NCBI GenBank assembly: GCA_028274465.1
Contig: CM051456.1
Coordinates: 75,378,753 to 75,442,752, forward strand
Source of the DNA: Plantago ovata
Lineage: Eukaryota > Streptophyta > Magnoliopsida > Lamiales > Plantaginaceae
Length of the DNA stretch: 64,000 nucleotides
Direction of reading: 5' to 3'
This document shows, one piece after another, positions 34,004 through 47,367 of the stretch. The notes below the pieces were generated by a model, which did no database searches, had not been told where the DNA came from, and saw nothing but the letters and a program-made list of their open reading frames with translations. The translations under genes were made by a program, and so were the position numbers. Numbering within the stretch: position 1 is the stretch's first letter; each line of letters starts with the position of its first letter.

Positions 34004-35589
34004 AACTCCCCAAACCGAACCTTTGCTTGTCCTCAAGCAACTAAGCTAGACTCTAATACAAAAAACATGCAAGACTCAAAATGGAGTTTCATGCCAAATA
34101 AAATGAACTAAATTACTGAATCTATCAAATAACATATGAACAAGAACCATATAAATCAAATCATGAATATAGGTTGAAGAATACCTCGATTGACTTATAC
34201 ACATCTACATAAGCACTTATGTCAAGACAAGATAGTCTCTCGTAACATTCTCTACCTGGACCTAGTCAGTGACGACGTAATGAAGCATGCTAAGATACGA
34301 ATGGTTGCCCCGTGCCTATGAAACTGAGGACTTACTGTTGTTCCACCATGTTAAGACTTTTCCTCAAAAGAGGTCGAACCAGTACTGGCTCTCATCAAAC
34401 GAAGGAGGGTTCCCTATAAAAGATAACACTCCCCTATTCTACCCATCTCTCAAGTAAAGTCTTAAGCTATTCACCACTTCCTGAATGGCAGGACGGGGTG
34501 GTCTAGAACAGATGACACTTAAGACAAAAAAGATAAAAAATAAAAACACGATTACGAACAATACGAAAATTGGAAAAGACTCAAAACTTTGCTAAACTGC
34601 TTTTGTCTTTTTTGTTTTTGGACCCTTCTTTTGCTTTTTTGGGGTCTTCTTTTCTTTTCTTTTTTTTTTTCTTTCCAGATTCTTTTTTCATTTTCTTTTT
34701 CTCTTTTTCTGGAATTTTTTCTTTCTCCCTTTTTTTTCGATTTTTTTTTAGCCAGCAGTAGCATAACAAAGAGAGAAACAAAATGACTCACACGACTTCC
34801 CCAAACCTATTCGAAAGAATAGGTTGGAGTACAAAATTCACGGAAAAAGGAAAATAAACTCACGATACGAAAATGAAAAACAGAAACAAGTCTATGATGG
34901 TGTAACCCCTTCCCCAAACCTATTCGGAAGAATAGGTTATAAACAAAGGATCACACAACCTCACACTACCTCCTTCCTAGGCATTTATCAATCTCAAAGC
35001 ATGGTGAAGACTTGTTGCCTCTTAGGTACATAATTACTTGGGAAAACAACCATAAGCCCCTAACATGCATCATCCTATTATAAAGGCCTTCGTGAACCGC
35101 AGTAGAGAAAACACCACTAAGTGATGTCGAGACTACCATGCTCAACTAAGTGCAATACATAAATGTGACAAGCCAAGCGAGAAAAACCTCAAACAAATTC
35201 ATAGAGATGAAGCATACGATTAATGGCATAGCTAGTTGATCTACCCAATAAAAAAGTTCAAAAAATTCGGCAATAGACTCCATATAAAACATGCAAGACT
35301 ATCCTAGGAAAGTAGTACGTGCAAATGCAAAAATTTTCACGAGTTATCATAAGCAAGATAAGTATAGAGATAACCAGCGATAGCCTCCTCCCCAAACCTG
35401 AACGTCGTCGCTCGTCCCGAACGTCGTAAGTGGATCCAAGGTGAGAGCTAATGCTTGTATAGGTGACCTATAATACTCAATCAAACTTGTGAGATAAAAT
35501 CGAAAGCAGTAAAGAAAGCGATAAAAACTCCGGGTTGCCTCCCGGACAGCGCCATTGTTTAAAGTCTCTGACTCGACCCCTGTCTTCGC
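34004..35589 (-). other. PPT and non-coding 3' region of G2
   Basis: The PPT (34004-34018) borders the LTR. The region repeats the PPT-like motif at 34797-34807, 34910-34920 and 35388-35398 and has a long purine tract on the sense strand (about 34600-34750). No gene; reverse transcriptase and integrase are absent as in G1. Confidence 0.75.
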
Positions 35590-37749
35590 CTATCTTTTCC
35601 TTCTGAGGGTACTAGACTTCCCCTTCATGATTCTCCTTCCCGTGCTTTGATCCTGTGAATAAGAGTGAACGTAAACGTTAAGACCACTGTAATCAATAGT
35701 GTTAGAAGTATCGGGTGGATCAGGTGGATCAGATATGGCTTGCAACACGTGTTGCTTGCCATCCACTTCGATAGTGCAAGTCCTTCGGTAGATGTCCATC
35801 ACTGAGCGTATTTTGGTCAAGAATGTTCGTCCTAAGAGTATGACATCCCCTGTTCCTGGTGCTGATGCTGGCATAATTACAAAATCGGTGTGGACAGAGG
35901 CTTCACCAATTTTGACTAATACATTCTTCACAACGCCTTCTGGTTTCACAAGGGATCCATCCGCCAGTTGCACAATAGCCTTATGAACAGTTAGTTCTCC
36001 AAGGTTACTCTTCTCGAAAACGTTCAAAGGGAGCACATTAGAGTAGGATCCAGTGTCTAGTGTGGCTCGGACATCTTCAAGCTCCCCAATCCCGACCTTA
36101 ATATCGAAACTTTGAGGGAGTGGGTCGGGATCCTCTTGCTCCCCTTCACTCTCGTTAGTTCCAAGGTCCTTTTCTTTTTCTTCGGCCTGTGGGGGCAGTT
36201 CCCTCTTGCAACTCTCGCACTTAGCAACCTTCTTGATGGTGATTTCAACAGGTAGATCACCCACTAAGTTAATGGATAATGACTTCTCAGTGTTGCTAGG
36301 CAGTTTGCCTTGCTCCCTACTTGCTCCTCGGTCGATCAACTCTTGCAACTTTTGATGGGCAAGCCTTGTGCTCTCTTCCAACTTATCGAGTCTTGCCCTA
36401 GTCTTCTCAGAATCTTCTTCATAACGTTTGAGAAAACTTTGTGTGTGATCAACCATCTTCTGCAAGTTCTCCATCAGTAGAGCCGACTTCGACTTCGGTG
36501 GCTCTTTCGGAGCGGGGTTTTCGCAGTGATCATTACCATAGTTTAGCCTACTACGGTCTTGGTTAGGTCCATAAGTCTGGTTAGCCGGTGCATATCCTTG
36601 ATTGTTACGGTATCCTCTTCTCCAAAATCCACCTTGAGGATTCCTACCGTCTTGTCCGTAGCTAACTTCCTGAGTACCAAACTCCGTAGCAAAGGCTTCT
36701 TCTTCTCCTCCTCGAGCCCAGTTGCCATCATCGTATGCCAGCTCCGATCTACACATATGAGCCCCATGCCCATAGTTCTTGCATATTCGGCATACTTCGT
36801 TCGAAACAGTTGTTCCGGTGGCGCTCTTGAGGACTTGCTTCAATTCGTTGGTAAAGCACTCGAATTGATCCCCATTCCCCCTGTACATAGGGGCTTCTTG
36901 AGTCAGTGGAGCTTCAGGTCCACGTCTCCTAACCATTGCTCTTGGGTCCTTGAACTGTGAACCCTTAGCAAGCCTTTCGAAAACTGCCCAGACGGCTTCT
37001 GCGGTTTCCTCCCAAATATTGCCTCGGCATTGGAAATCCACCACTTGTTGGTTCTCGAAGGTTAGTCCATTGTAGAAGTGTTGGACTAGGTCGGAGAGTT
37101 CAAAACCATGGTGAGGGCACTTGTTCGTGGGATCTTGGAACCTCTCGAATGCGGTGTAGATGGTCTCATCATAGTCCTACTTGAATCTAGTGATATGCAC
37201 CTTAAGCGCGGTAGTCAGAGTGTGTGGGAAGTATTTCTCCATGAAGGCTGAAAAAACCTTTTCCCAAGTGTCCAGCGAGCCTGCTGGAAGAGAGCTCAGC
37301 CATGACTTGGCTCTATCGCCAAGTCCCATAGCAAAAACCTTCATCCTAAACTCATCTGTTGTTATGTCAGCTCCGGGTCGTGGGAGTTGGTTGACGAAAT
37401 CATCGATATCGTGCAAGTACCCCATCACATCTTCCCTTGATAAGCCATAGAACCTCGGAAGTTGTTGGAATGCGTGGTTCTTGATCTCCAGATCTCGGGT
37501 TGCAGACGAAAGACCTATCGCCGGTCCCCTCATACGATCTTTGGTGGGTTGTACCCATGCCTTCAGTCGTCTAGCTTCTGCCATTCCGTCGATTTCCTTG
37601 AATAAACTAATTAGAGATTCAGAGAAATCGGTTTCCTCTATTTCCTCTAGTGCGCGCATTTCAAGTAGTCGTCTTCTTTGGTGGTAGACTCTATCGATCT
37701 CAGCAATTGAATTAGCAAGCGGTGTTCCTGCAGAACGTGTATGCGGCAT
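35590..37749 (-). pseudogene. gag-pro: Gypsy gag-protease polyprotein of G2, one nonsense codon
   Basis: A single frame of 720 codons from ATG at 37747-37749 (MPHTRSAG...) to the stop at 35590, interrupted only by TAG at 37177-37179 where G1 has a Gln codon (CAG). From 37044 downward it is open for 484 codons. Gag includes FMEKYFPHT; the CCHC knuckle is CRICKNYGHGAHMC; the protease shows LDTGS and VILLGRTFL. The absence of frameshifts in both G1 and G2, with different nonsense positions, indicates that the source element had an intact gag-protease and that damage came after insertion. Confidence 0.9.
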
Positions 37750-37891
37750 ACACTATCTGTGACAAACTAGGAAAAGTGATTAGAAACAAACTAGGAAAGC
37801 AGAGAGAGATTAAAAAGGAAAACTAAAACTAAAAGAATTAGGAATCTAAAGCTGTAATTATAAATAAATTAAACAGAAAAAAGGAGTATAG

Positions 37892-37909
37892 TCCCCGGCA
37901 ACGGTGCCA
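37892..37909 (-). other. Primer binding site of G2 (tRNA-Asp type)
   Basis: Sense strand TGGCACCGTTGCCGGGGA, one mismatch from the complement of plant tRNA-Asp(GUC) 3' end; three bases from the LTR. The mismatch differs from that in G1. Confidence 0.85.
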
Positions 37910-37912
37910 ATT

Positions 37913-39154
37913 TGATGAACGTGTCAGATTCAGTCAAATAAATTTGTAATAGCCAAAGGCAATCCACAACTACAACGAAAACCGTAGTGTAGTAGTAGAA
38001 TGACTCGAGTGTCGTTGTCTCAGGACTATACTAGCTTTATCAAATCTAATTAAGAATATAAAACAGCAGATAGAAAGCAATAGGGGGTTTTCAAGCAGAT
38101 AATGGAGATTGGTGATAGTATGGTCCTTCTTAACATAATGGGTCGATAATCATGCATAAATTCCTCGGTCTTGCATAGAGATCTTTGAATCAATCTTGTG
38201 TCCTGTTGCAAGTATTAAGCACTACGAAGATAATAAGGGTCTGACTCATCAACAACTAACGTCCTAATGTGTTATGTAATTATTCAACACTACGAAGATA
38301 ATTGGTCTGATTGGTTGACAAGTGTCCAAGTGTGCATAATGATCAATACAACATACGAGAATTTTGGTTTCAACTGATCAACGAAATAAAGCAATGACAC
38401 GGAGTATAATGCGCGATATAGCCATTAGCATGATTATCTTCCCTCGCTAAGAATTCACATACTACCACCAACGATAAATTTAGCTACTCATAATAGGCAT
38501 GCAATCAATAGCAATCATAGAAGAAAACATATTGAAAGAATATAAAATAAGTAGATAAAAACTGTAAGATACAAAGTTACCGAAGGTTGTCAATCTCCGG
38601 ATGATTGCGATCCTACGCGCTCCAATCTGCTATGAAAAAGTATCCCCTAAGCTATGGAACTCCCAGGACAGGCCCCGGGAAGTTCCTACCTAAAACTATA
38701 GAGACAGGTGAGAAAGTAGGCTTGGAAAGATATGATTTTCGGAGAAAAACTTGAGCTCTATATATAGGCCCCGAATTTCTTCTGGGGCGGTTCGCCCCCC
38801 AGTTTTTCGCGGTATTTCCGCGTTTTTCGACGCGGATTTGGATTTCTTCACCTTTTCGGACTCGGTTTATGACTTCTAGTAGCCTTCTAACCTCCATATT
38901 CGGCCCCTAGACTCCAAATCCTATCCGAAAATTTTCAGATACTCCAAATATGCTTCTGGAACACCAATTCCTTGTAGACTTCAATATAATTGCCCCGAAA
39001 TCTCCGAATTTCAACCAAAACCTGTAAAATAAAATCTAAAGGGAAACGTGACACTATTCTAATAAAATGTACTAAAATATAGCTAAATTAACATAGAGGA
39101 TAGCTAAATTAGGTGAAAAAGACTCGAATGAAAGTGTAAAATACACATTCATCA
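37913..39154 (-). repeat. 5' LTR of Gypsy G2
   Basis: 1242 bp. TATA CTATATATAG at 38758-38767, hairpin GGGGCG-GTT-CGCCCC at 38784-38798 upstream on the sense strand. Confidence 0.93.
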
Positions 39155-39414
39155 GTATTTCTGCAAAGAAAACACCAATCTTTTGTGATAATACAAGTGC
39201 TATTGCTATCACTCAAAATCCTAAGTTCCACTCAAGGAAAAAACACATTGATATTAGACATCATTTCATTAGAGATCATGTGGAAAAAGGAGACATTGAG
39301 GTTGTAAAAGTAGGTACTGATGATCAACTTGCTGTCATCTTTACCAAACCCCTTCCAGATAATAGGTTCGCAATGCTAAGGTATAACCTTGGATTGATTG
39401 AACTACCTCAATAA
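39155..39414 (+). pseudogene. rh: RNase H end of A3 pol
   Basis: Resumes after G2 with the GTATT duplication and reads on to [12 protein letters not shown] sequence and [17 protein letters not shown], stop TAA 39412-39414. One change (Asp to Val in the LAD motif, about 39330) is visible relative to A1. Confidence 0.85.
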
Positions 39415-40409
39415 AAAGGGATACATTTGATTGGATTGCTGAAACGGGCATTCAGGAAGCCAATAGTCACTTAAAGGTTTATTCATTCCTTGAAAAGTCT
39501 CTTTCCACTAACTCCTCTTAAAAGAGATGTTTGTATATGAAATGTTTGCTGAAACAGGCATTCAGCAAGTAATTCCTTTGAACAGGGTATTTGTTAGGAA
39601 ACTTGATCACTTGCTGAGACGGGTATTCAGTAAGAAAATTTCAAAGATTGCTGAAATGGGCATTCAGATAATCAAGGATAGTGAAACTGGTATTCAAGTA
39701 TCAAAAGATAAATCTGAGACGGGAACTCAGCAAAGAGAAAAAATGCTTCTCACTAAAAGAGAATTTACCTAAAAATATCTCAATATAAAAAGGATTTACT
39801 GAGACGGGAACTCAGAAATATCTTTGACCCAAAGAAAGATGAGATATTTGATTAAGGGGAACTTTCAGCAACTACAAGGCTTGTTACTTGAAAAGTAATT
39901 GCTAAAGTCAGAAGGATTAAAATTGCTGAAAAGATTCTTGTATACTTGAGCAAGCAATCAGCTTTGAAGTAAAAGAGATCAAATCCCGTGAATCAAGGTA
40001 AAATCAATTGTGACGTTAATCGTGGCACAGATAAACTCGCTGTAAATCATGACATGAAATACAATCGTGGCCATTGATTTTAAAGCAGTTGATGATCTAA
40101 TGGTTAATATTACAAAGAGAAAGCATGCTCTGACGGTTTCGTGTTATAAGTGGACCACTACGCATTTAATGCAAAGGCTCCACTAACTCGTTGAATCTCT
40201 GTTTTACCCTTGCTGAGAGCTCAAAACCATTGAGCTTCTCACATAACAGAAGTACTATATAAATGAAGAGTTAGAGAAAGACAAATTCTTTAACTCACAT
40301 TTCCTTTCTCTGCAAAAATTCCCTAGCATGTGCTCTGAATTACTGTATCTCCGGTAAAAAAGAAAAGTCTCTTTTTCGTACTCCCCCAACCTTACCTACT
40401 ATATAAGAG
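39415..40409 (+). other. Spacer between pol and ORF3 in A3
   Basis: Hairpins at 39439-39455, 39549-39565, 39614-39630, 39651-39667, 39677-39702, 39714-39730 and 39799-39815 match those of A1 in order and loop. GCATTTAATGCAAAG is at 40162-40176 and a TATA box at 40255-40264. No credible gene. Confidence 0.72.
40255..40264 (+). promoter_or_regulatory. TATA box upstream of ORF3 (A3)
   Basis: CTATATAAAT about 145 bp before the ORF3 ATG at 40410, in the same context as in A1. Confidence 0.5.
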
Positions 40410-43400
40410 ATGGCTCCCAAGAGACAATCATCTAAGAACACCAAGTCATCAAAGGCAGACAGTGATGGAAAAAGCACTGCTCCTACTCCTGTATCAACTC
40501 CGGTGAAAAACACGGTGAAAATCGTGTTGAGAAGCGACCGTATTACAGAAACACCCTTGCCTCCTTCTTATCTCAACGCTGAAAAGTGTAAGCAGATGAT
40601 GCAATGGGGTGGATTTGCCAAAGAGAAGTATATCAGATACTTCTATGAACAAGAACTGGATGAAGAAAATCTTGAGGCGTTGAATTACATAAATCAACAA
40701 GGCCTACTTTTCTTCATCACTGCTCGCACTAAGAAAGTGAGCATGTTGGACACTATGGAATTCTACAACAATTCAGAAATCCAGACCCTTACCGATGAAC
40801 AAGGAATCATTGAAAAAGTGATTTCTACAACAGTTCAAGGAAAGAAAATCATCCTGAAATGGATGGATTTAGCAAACATCTTTCAGATTCCAACTACTTG
40901 AACTGAAGATGACATCACTGCCACTGATGAAGAAATAGAAGCTTTCTACAGTGATGTCAGAAATGAAAGGATGAAGAAAGGAGAGATTGCTTCTGTGACA
41001 TGGAATAAGCACACAAAAAGGAAGCATCTCTGCCATTCACTTGGTCTAGTAGCACTGCTACTAATCAAAGTTCTAGACTCCCAAGTTGGAGGAATAGACC
41101 AAGTAGGTCTGAGAAGATGGCCATTGCTGATGCATATCTATGAAATCAAAACAGACATCAACTGGACTAAGTACATTTTCAACAGACTTGTTGATTGTGT
41201 TACAAAGTTCAAGGTCAAGGTTGAAGACAACACCGTCTCACCTTCACTTCCGGTGATGTATGGACTGAAAATATGCTACATCCTTGAACATTACCGGATT
41301 CGGCTGAGAAATCCATTGCCGATTAAGAAAGCAGTATGCAGTGTGGGAAGAGCTTTTGACAAGCTGAATGGACCTAAGGCTGCTGACAAGAAGTCAAGGA
41401 AAGCAACAGCTGCAAATGTTGCTGAGACTGATAACCAGTCTAGGAATGCAACAGCTGCAAATGTTGCTGAGACTGCTGTTGATACTACTGCGGTTGTTGA
41501 CACTACTGCCCCAAGCAAAAGATCAAAGAAAAAGAGGAAAGCTGATGATGATACTCAAACTGCAGCTTCATCAGCTTATCCTATTCCTAAGAAGGCAAGG
41601 ACAAAGACCACTTTCCCAAGAAAGAAAATAACGGCAAGAAAATCCGTGCCGGTTGTCCATGTCATTCAAGATGATGACACTCTAGTGGTTGCTGAAAAGC
41701 AAACCACTGTAGTAGATGTTGCTGAAGTGCTTGCAGAAGCCTTCACAAATCCAATTAACTTGGACCCATCTACTGAAGCAAGACCACAAGGTAGTGGAAA
41801 CGAAAATCCTGCCTTAGAAAGAATAGAAGATGTCTACATAGTAGATAATCTTGATGATACTACTCAGGAACCAGCAAGTGACATTGCTGCAGACCTAAGA
41901 AAGGCTGCACTTTCTAAGAATGTTGCCAGCAAAGCAACAGAAGTAAAAGAGATAGTTGCTGAAATAACAACTAGTCAAGTCCAACAAGTTGCTGAAGCTG
42001 CAACTACTGACGAACCAGTTGCTGAGATTGCAATAGTTCAAGTCCTAGAGTTTGCTGAAACTCAACAAGAAACATCGTTCGACGACGCATCTCATGATGC
42101 TGAGAATGTTAGACCAAGTTCACCAATCACTTCTATTGACAAAGTCCAACTGGTGTTGACTGACCTAAGCCAGCAAATGGATATGGAGATTGATGACAAC
42201 TCCAATAAGTCAGTAGACCTATTCATGACAAGTAGTGAACTTAGAGGTCTTGATGTTTCTGCTCAACTTGTCAATTCAGAGACAAGGGAGATTGCTGAAT
42301 CTGCACAACCTTCTCAAATAGAGCAAGAGAAGAAGTCTGCTGAAGAACAAGGCCCATATATTGAAGAAGCTTTCAATGCTGAAAGAACTGAGTAACCACC
42401 TGCCATTCTTCAGCAGGTAGTTAACTCAGATATAAGCAAAACTTCACTATCTGAAACTTTATCTTTAACTAACCCGTCAAGATACAAGTCAGAAGGTTGC
42501 TGAAACTTCTACACCAAAATCTACAACTCCTGTTCAGCAGGTAGATGAGAGTTTTGGTAATTTTACTAAGGTTAAAAACTTAGTACTTGTATCTAACAAA
42601 GTGTTATTTCAGGATGAACAATTCAAGGATGCTGCTACAGCTCCTGAAGCAATGGAAATAGTTCCCGCACAACTCAGTGTGCAACATGAGCTTGCTAAAA
42701 CTATTTTCCAAAACCTTCCTTCAAAAGGAGAGTAATGAAGCGGTTCTCATCACAGAAGTCCATGAAGTTAGTCCTGAAGAACTATACTCCAACTTCAAAA
42801 GAAACACTTTGACTAGAGTTGCTAAGTCTATCAGCAACTGGCAAATGTACAAAATGATGGACTTCTCAGACCTTCACATCCATCTTTCGAATGAAAAGAA
42901 GAGAAATTCTCTCTTTAAACTCGAGACGTTTGTACATTCCATACTTCCTGAAGAACTGTCGTATTCTTAGCAAATGAGTGAAAATTTGATTGCAACAATC
43001 AGAGAGAATATGAAAACTAAGTTCAAGAGTGCCTCTCCATCTGAATAAGATGTGATGCTCAAGGGTTCCTTTGTACCCGTGGTGGCTGATCCCCACAAAA
43101 TCAATGAAAAAGAAGAGGTTACAAGTACTGCTGCTAAGTACAAACATCTTGAGTTGGTAATACTAACGGATGATGATGAAGAAGAAGAGGATGAAAATAT
43201 CCTTAAAGACACAAGTGATGATGAATCCAAGGATTCAAAGGACAACAAGGACGATGATGATGATAATCAAAGTCCGGATGCTGGCGGGGTAAAATTGTCA
43301 GTTGCTGATCAAGTAGATCAAGTCGATGCTGAAAATCAGCAAGCTGAACAACCTCCCAGTCAGCAACAGGAATCAGCTCCAACTCCTGCTGAGAATAGTA

Positions 43401-45476
43401 CTCCGGTAACTGAACAAGTTGCTGAGACAGAAGAAGAGTACGCCAGAAAGCGGGCTGAAATGTCTAAAGGCAAAGCTAAGCTTTCTGATGCCGAGTTAGC
43501 TTTACTCGAAGCTAAGGTCACTGATTCAAACCTTGGAAAAAATGAAGAAATGGATGAAGATTACCAAAGAGCATTACAGAATAGTCTACAGATTCACGAC
43601 AGACATACTCAACATCTAGATATTGCTCAATCTTCAGTAGTGAAAAACAAGGAAGACTCCTCCCTTCCACTTACTACTGGTGAACCTCCAGTTGTTGAGT
43701 CAAAAGAGTTGCCTTCAGCAACCACTCAACCCAAAGTGACTGAGGCTAAAGATTTAGGTGTCAAGGTTGCTGGCCTTGATGAACCTGATGAAGAAGAAGA
43801 TCTATCTGATTTCTCAGCAAATGAAGAAGAAAAGACCAAGAAAGCTGAACCCAAGTTGGTAGAAATTCTTCCATCTTCTCTCATTAATGATGAAGGAGAT
43901 ATGGAGAGAAGTCGCTTGCTGAGAAACGATGATCAAATTTCCACAGAAATCAAAGCCCACTCACTTACTCCCATTTCCAAATATTGAGGAGTTTACTCCA
44001 AGAATTAAAGCACTAATGGTTGTTCACAAAGCATGCCAAGAAGAGGATGATGCACTGCTTGCTGAGAATCCACTTGACATTGGCAAAATACTGACTACTG
44101 TGCTGAGACGCACTACTACACTTACCATAGCTCAGAAAGACATAAGTCTACATCACAAAAGCTATGAAGATGATGCCAGGCAAGCACTCAAGCTCACCAA
44201 AAGCGCATAAACAAAGGCTCAGGCTATACTGGAAGAAAAAGTAAACAACGAGCGAAGACATGAGGAGAACTTGGCTTTTAGTAAAGAAGAATTGTCTAAA
44301 CTGACTTCTGATCAGCAAGACATGATTCTTAAATACAACAACCTCAATACTCTTTCTGAAAACTGCAATGAGTTTTTCTCTATTCACATCAAACCGATGG
44401 TGCAATCCATGTCTAAGGGGGAAGATTCAAGAAAAAGAAACTCTTCAAGAGACAAACCAACTACTCCCTCTGAAGCTCCACTAAAGTTTCCTGGACCGCC
44501 TCCCAGAGAACCTATTGCTGAAACAGAGCAAAGTTCTAAAAGAAGAGCTGAAACAGATTCTGAGAGAAGTTCAGCAAATCCTAAAAGGAGAAAAACTTCT
44601 GCTGATACTCAAGAATTATGTCATATTGAAAGTCATCAAGGCATTAATGAAGATGCTGATAATGATGATGACCAAACAATAGCTCAATCTATAAGGGCCA
44701 AGCCTCTTTCTGCCTTAACTCCATCTAGCCAATCCAAACATTTCTCTTCTGACTCCAGATCTTCAGCAAAGGATCATGAAAATGCTAAGTCAAGAAGAAG
44801 ATAGCAAAAACAGGAAGAAAGAAGGCTAGCTAACATTGCCATTGGCACTGGCATTGATTACACAAAGACCAACAATGAGGAAACCACTCAGAATGTGATC
44901 AGAAACCTCCATGGTTGTTGGATCATAAAGCTGGAAGACCTTTTGGCCAATGACTTCTTTCCAACTACTGTACTGAATCAAATGTACACTTGGATTGAAT
45001 TGAAAGTCACAAAGAAAGAAAGGGATCCTTATCCCTACATAAGGAACATTGCTATAAAATGGCTGCACATAGAAATTTCGGTAAGAAGAACTTCCATCAG
45101 CAAGAAGATAAAACAAGAGCCTGATCTAATCAAGCCGATGGATGTTTCTTACTTTAATGATTCTCATACCAAGAAGTCCAAAAAGAAATATGGCTTGATT
45201 CCTTATGAGTACTTTTATCTCACTCCAAAGGATCAAGAAGAAGATCTTCTCTGGTTAAGGAAGATTCATGCCAACAAGGGAATTTCAGACACTCAACTAC
45301 TACATTCTAGCAATTGGGGCATGCACTTGTGGGTACACTACAAAGAGATGAATGGTGAAAACCATCACTATACTGCCTGCAAGAATGCAAGAATTATTCA
45401 ACTTGAAGTCCGTAAGCTACTTGAAGATTACGAGAAGGATTGTGTTGAATTCACTGCTCTTGATGGAATAGAATAG
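40410..45476 (+). pseudogene. Giant ORF3 of A3
   Basis: Starts MAPKRQSSKNTKSSK and is collinear with ORF3 of A1 over its full length (about 5.07 kb). The N-terminal part lacks the A1 frameshift (TETPLPPSYLNAEKC is continuous) but has a TGA at 40899-40901 where A1 encodes Gly. Further breaks: TAA about 42395, frame changes near 42500-42680, TAG at 42968-42970, TAA near 43049, frame change near 43985, TAA at 44208-44210, TAG at 44802-44804. The C-terminal block (MIRNLHGCWIIKLEDLL ... NWGMHLWVHYKEMN, stop 45474-45476) is well conserved. Because breaks in A1 and A3 differ, the ancestor probably had one continuous frame of about 1.7 thousand codons. Protein function unknown. Confidence 0.72.
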
Positions 45477-45735
45477 TCCCTTGAAAAGCTTTGTTTTGCT
45501 TGCTGATTGTTTTAGTTATCTGCGAACTTTCTTGTAAACTTACTGGAAGATAACTATCAGCAATGAATTTTTTTTTTACTCTTATTGGTTCTTGATTATG
45601 AAAATTACTTTATGCTTACTGTTTTATCATTGAAGTATGTTTGCATTAATCAACTGATTTATTCAACATCAGGAACCTCTAAAAGGGTAAAAATTAATTT
45701 AGTCATGGATTGCTAACATCAGAAAGGGGGAAATT
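45477..45735 (+). other. 3' untranslated region and PPT of A3
   Basis: A/T-rich, no gene; polypurine tract AGAAAGGGGGAAA (45721-45733) before the LTR. Confidence 0.8.
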
Positions 45736-47254
45736 TGTTAGGAAACTTTTAATTTTGATGAGCAATTAACCATGCTAAATTAAGGAAAGTCCAGTAACTA
45801 GTACTCTTAAGGTCCATAGGAATTTAGAATTTTAAGGACATTGTAAAAGAGGAACGTTTGCTGAAAGACTTAGTGTAGGTACTAGTTAGGTTCTTTCGTT
45901 TGCTGATGATGTACTTTGTTTTCACAAACAAACTATTAAAGACCTAGAACCACTCAGAAAGTTGAAGATTCGAAGACTGAGGACTTAGAAGAATTCTTAG
46001 AAATGTATCTACAAAGGCACATGTTGCTTCAGAAAGTGAGAATTTCAGCAACAACTTGCATAAGTGAAAATCTATATGACAGAGTAGGTTGTGCTTGCTG
46101 AAACTGAGACTGACCACTTGCTGACAACATATGTGACCTCCTTGATGAAGAGTACTTGCATTTTGGCTCCAACGTTCATATTTGAATTTGATTCAAAAAA
46201 AACATTAAATGCAAAGTAGGCACGCGAAGAACATGAAGACAAGAAGACAAATGAAGGACGCTGCTGAAAGTACAAAAGCAAGATAGTGACATCTTAAGGT
46301 ACAAAGCCTTAGAATTTGAAATTCAAACGGCTCCCTTGAGACACTATAAATAGAGGTCATCAGGCAAGAGTAGAAGGTGTGTCAACAACGTGATCAAACT
46401 CTCACTTGTGCTGTAAACACTCAAATCCTTCTCTACTCTTTACTGCCTATTGATCCGTTCCAAGACTTAAGCTTAAAACAAAAGCTACTTGTGAAGAAGT
46501 AGAACATTCACAACTATTAAATTAGTTAAGTGTTATTTCTTCTAAACAAGAACAAGTCTTGACACCAGAAACAATCAAACTTGCTTACTGCAAAGTATTA
46601 CAAGTTGTGTTTCTTTAGATAACTTGTTATAGCTGAAAAAGTTATACTCAAGTGATCTCATCCCAAAACCTGTCTAACTGATAAACACCCTTTTCCAGCG
46701 TGAAATTCAGGGGGAATTAATCAAGCATAGTGTTGCTGATTATAAGTCCCAAGTTTGGTGGAGAACAAGGTTACATTTCTCTAGTTTAGGTTGGAAACGA
46801 AGCAAGTGTGCTTTGGTTTCTGAGAATCATTTGTGATAGGATTTGTAAGGAACCTCATATCTTATCATAGTGAATTCAGTCCTAGAAAGGACCAAGTGGA
46901 TTAGTTGAGAGATTACGCCACTCTCAGATACCACTATAAAAGTGTTTGTGTGATTTTCGTTACTGTACTTAGCTTACAACAAGTTACATTTCTCGTACAC
47001 TGTCACTCTGCTCACTTGCTGAAACTAGCTCTCTGAGAAAATCATTTATTGTAAAAGACTTCCGTACTCCGTTTTTAAAAGTACCAGCAAACTCATTACT
47101 GAAAAGTAATAAGTACTTGCTGAGAAAGTTAAGTACCAGCAAACTCATTACTGAAAGTAATAAGCACTTGCTGAGAAAGTTTTAAACGACGAAAGGTTTG
47201 AAAAGACTATTCACCCCCCCCCTAGTCTTTTCTTGTTGTTTAAAGGAACCAACA
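45736..47254 (+). repeat. LTR shared by A3 (3') and A4 (5')
   Basis: 1519 bp, TGTTAGG...CCAACA. Left neighbour is a PPT and right neighbour is a PBS, so this one LTR ends A3 and begins A4. TATA CTATAAATAG at 46344-46353. Tandem 52-bp hairpin units at 47085-47122 and 47137-47173. Confidence 0.9.
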
Positions 47255-47256
47255 AG

Positions 47257-47268
47257 TGGTATCAGAGC
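47257..47268 (+). other. Primer binding site of A4 (initiator tRNA-Met)
   Basis: TGGTATCAGAGC, the usual Copia PBS complementary to plant initiator tRNA-Met, two bases after the LTR. Confidence 0.92.
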
Positions 47269-47367
47269 TGGAGGATCTTTAACCTTCAGCACTGAACCTA
47301 GATCCCCTTAGGTGCTTTTCCGTAAATCACTCTCACTTGATCAGTTTGGTAGTCTTTTGCTGACAGT

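Larger units (their letters stand above)
32762..39154 (-). mobile_element. Non-autonomous Gypsy element G2, complete ends
   Basis: 6393 bp, TGATGAAC...TTCATCA, perfect target duplication GTATT (32757-32761 and 39155-39159). Its removal restores RNase H as in A1 (15690 region). Both LTRs are exactly 1242 bp and differ at about 15 sites by eye (about 1.2 percent), so it is younger than G1. PBS and PPT are in minus orientation. As in G1, only gag and protease are encoded. Confidence 0.94.
30065..47254 (+). mobile_element. SIRE-like Copia element A3 (5' part outside window), carrying Gypsy G2
   Basis: Resumes immediately after the A1 LTR with pre-integrase sequence (compare 49929 onward), then integrase, reverse transcriptase, RNase H split by G2, spacer, ORF3, PPT and 3' LTR 45736-47254. 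It differs from A1 at many sites, so it is an independent copy and not part of the assembly duplication. Multiple stops and indels make it inactive. Confidence 0.85.
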
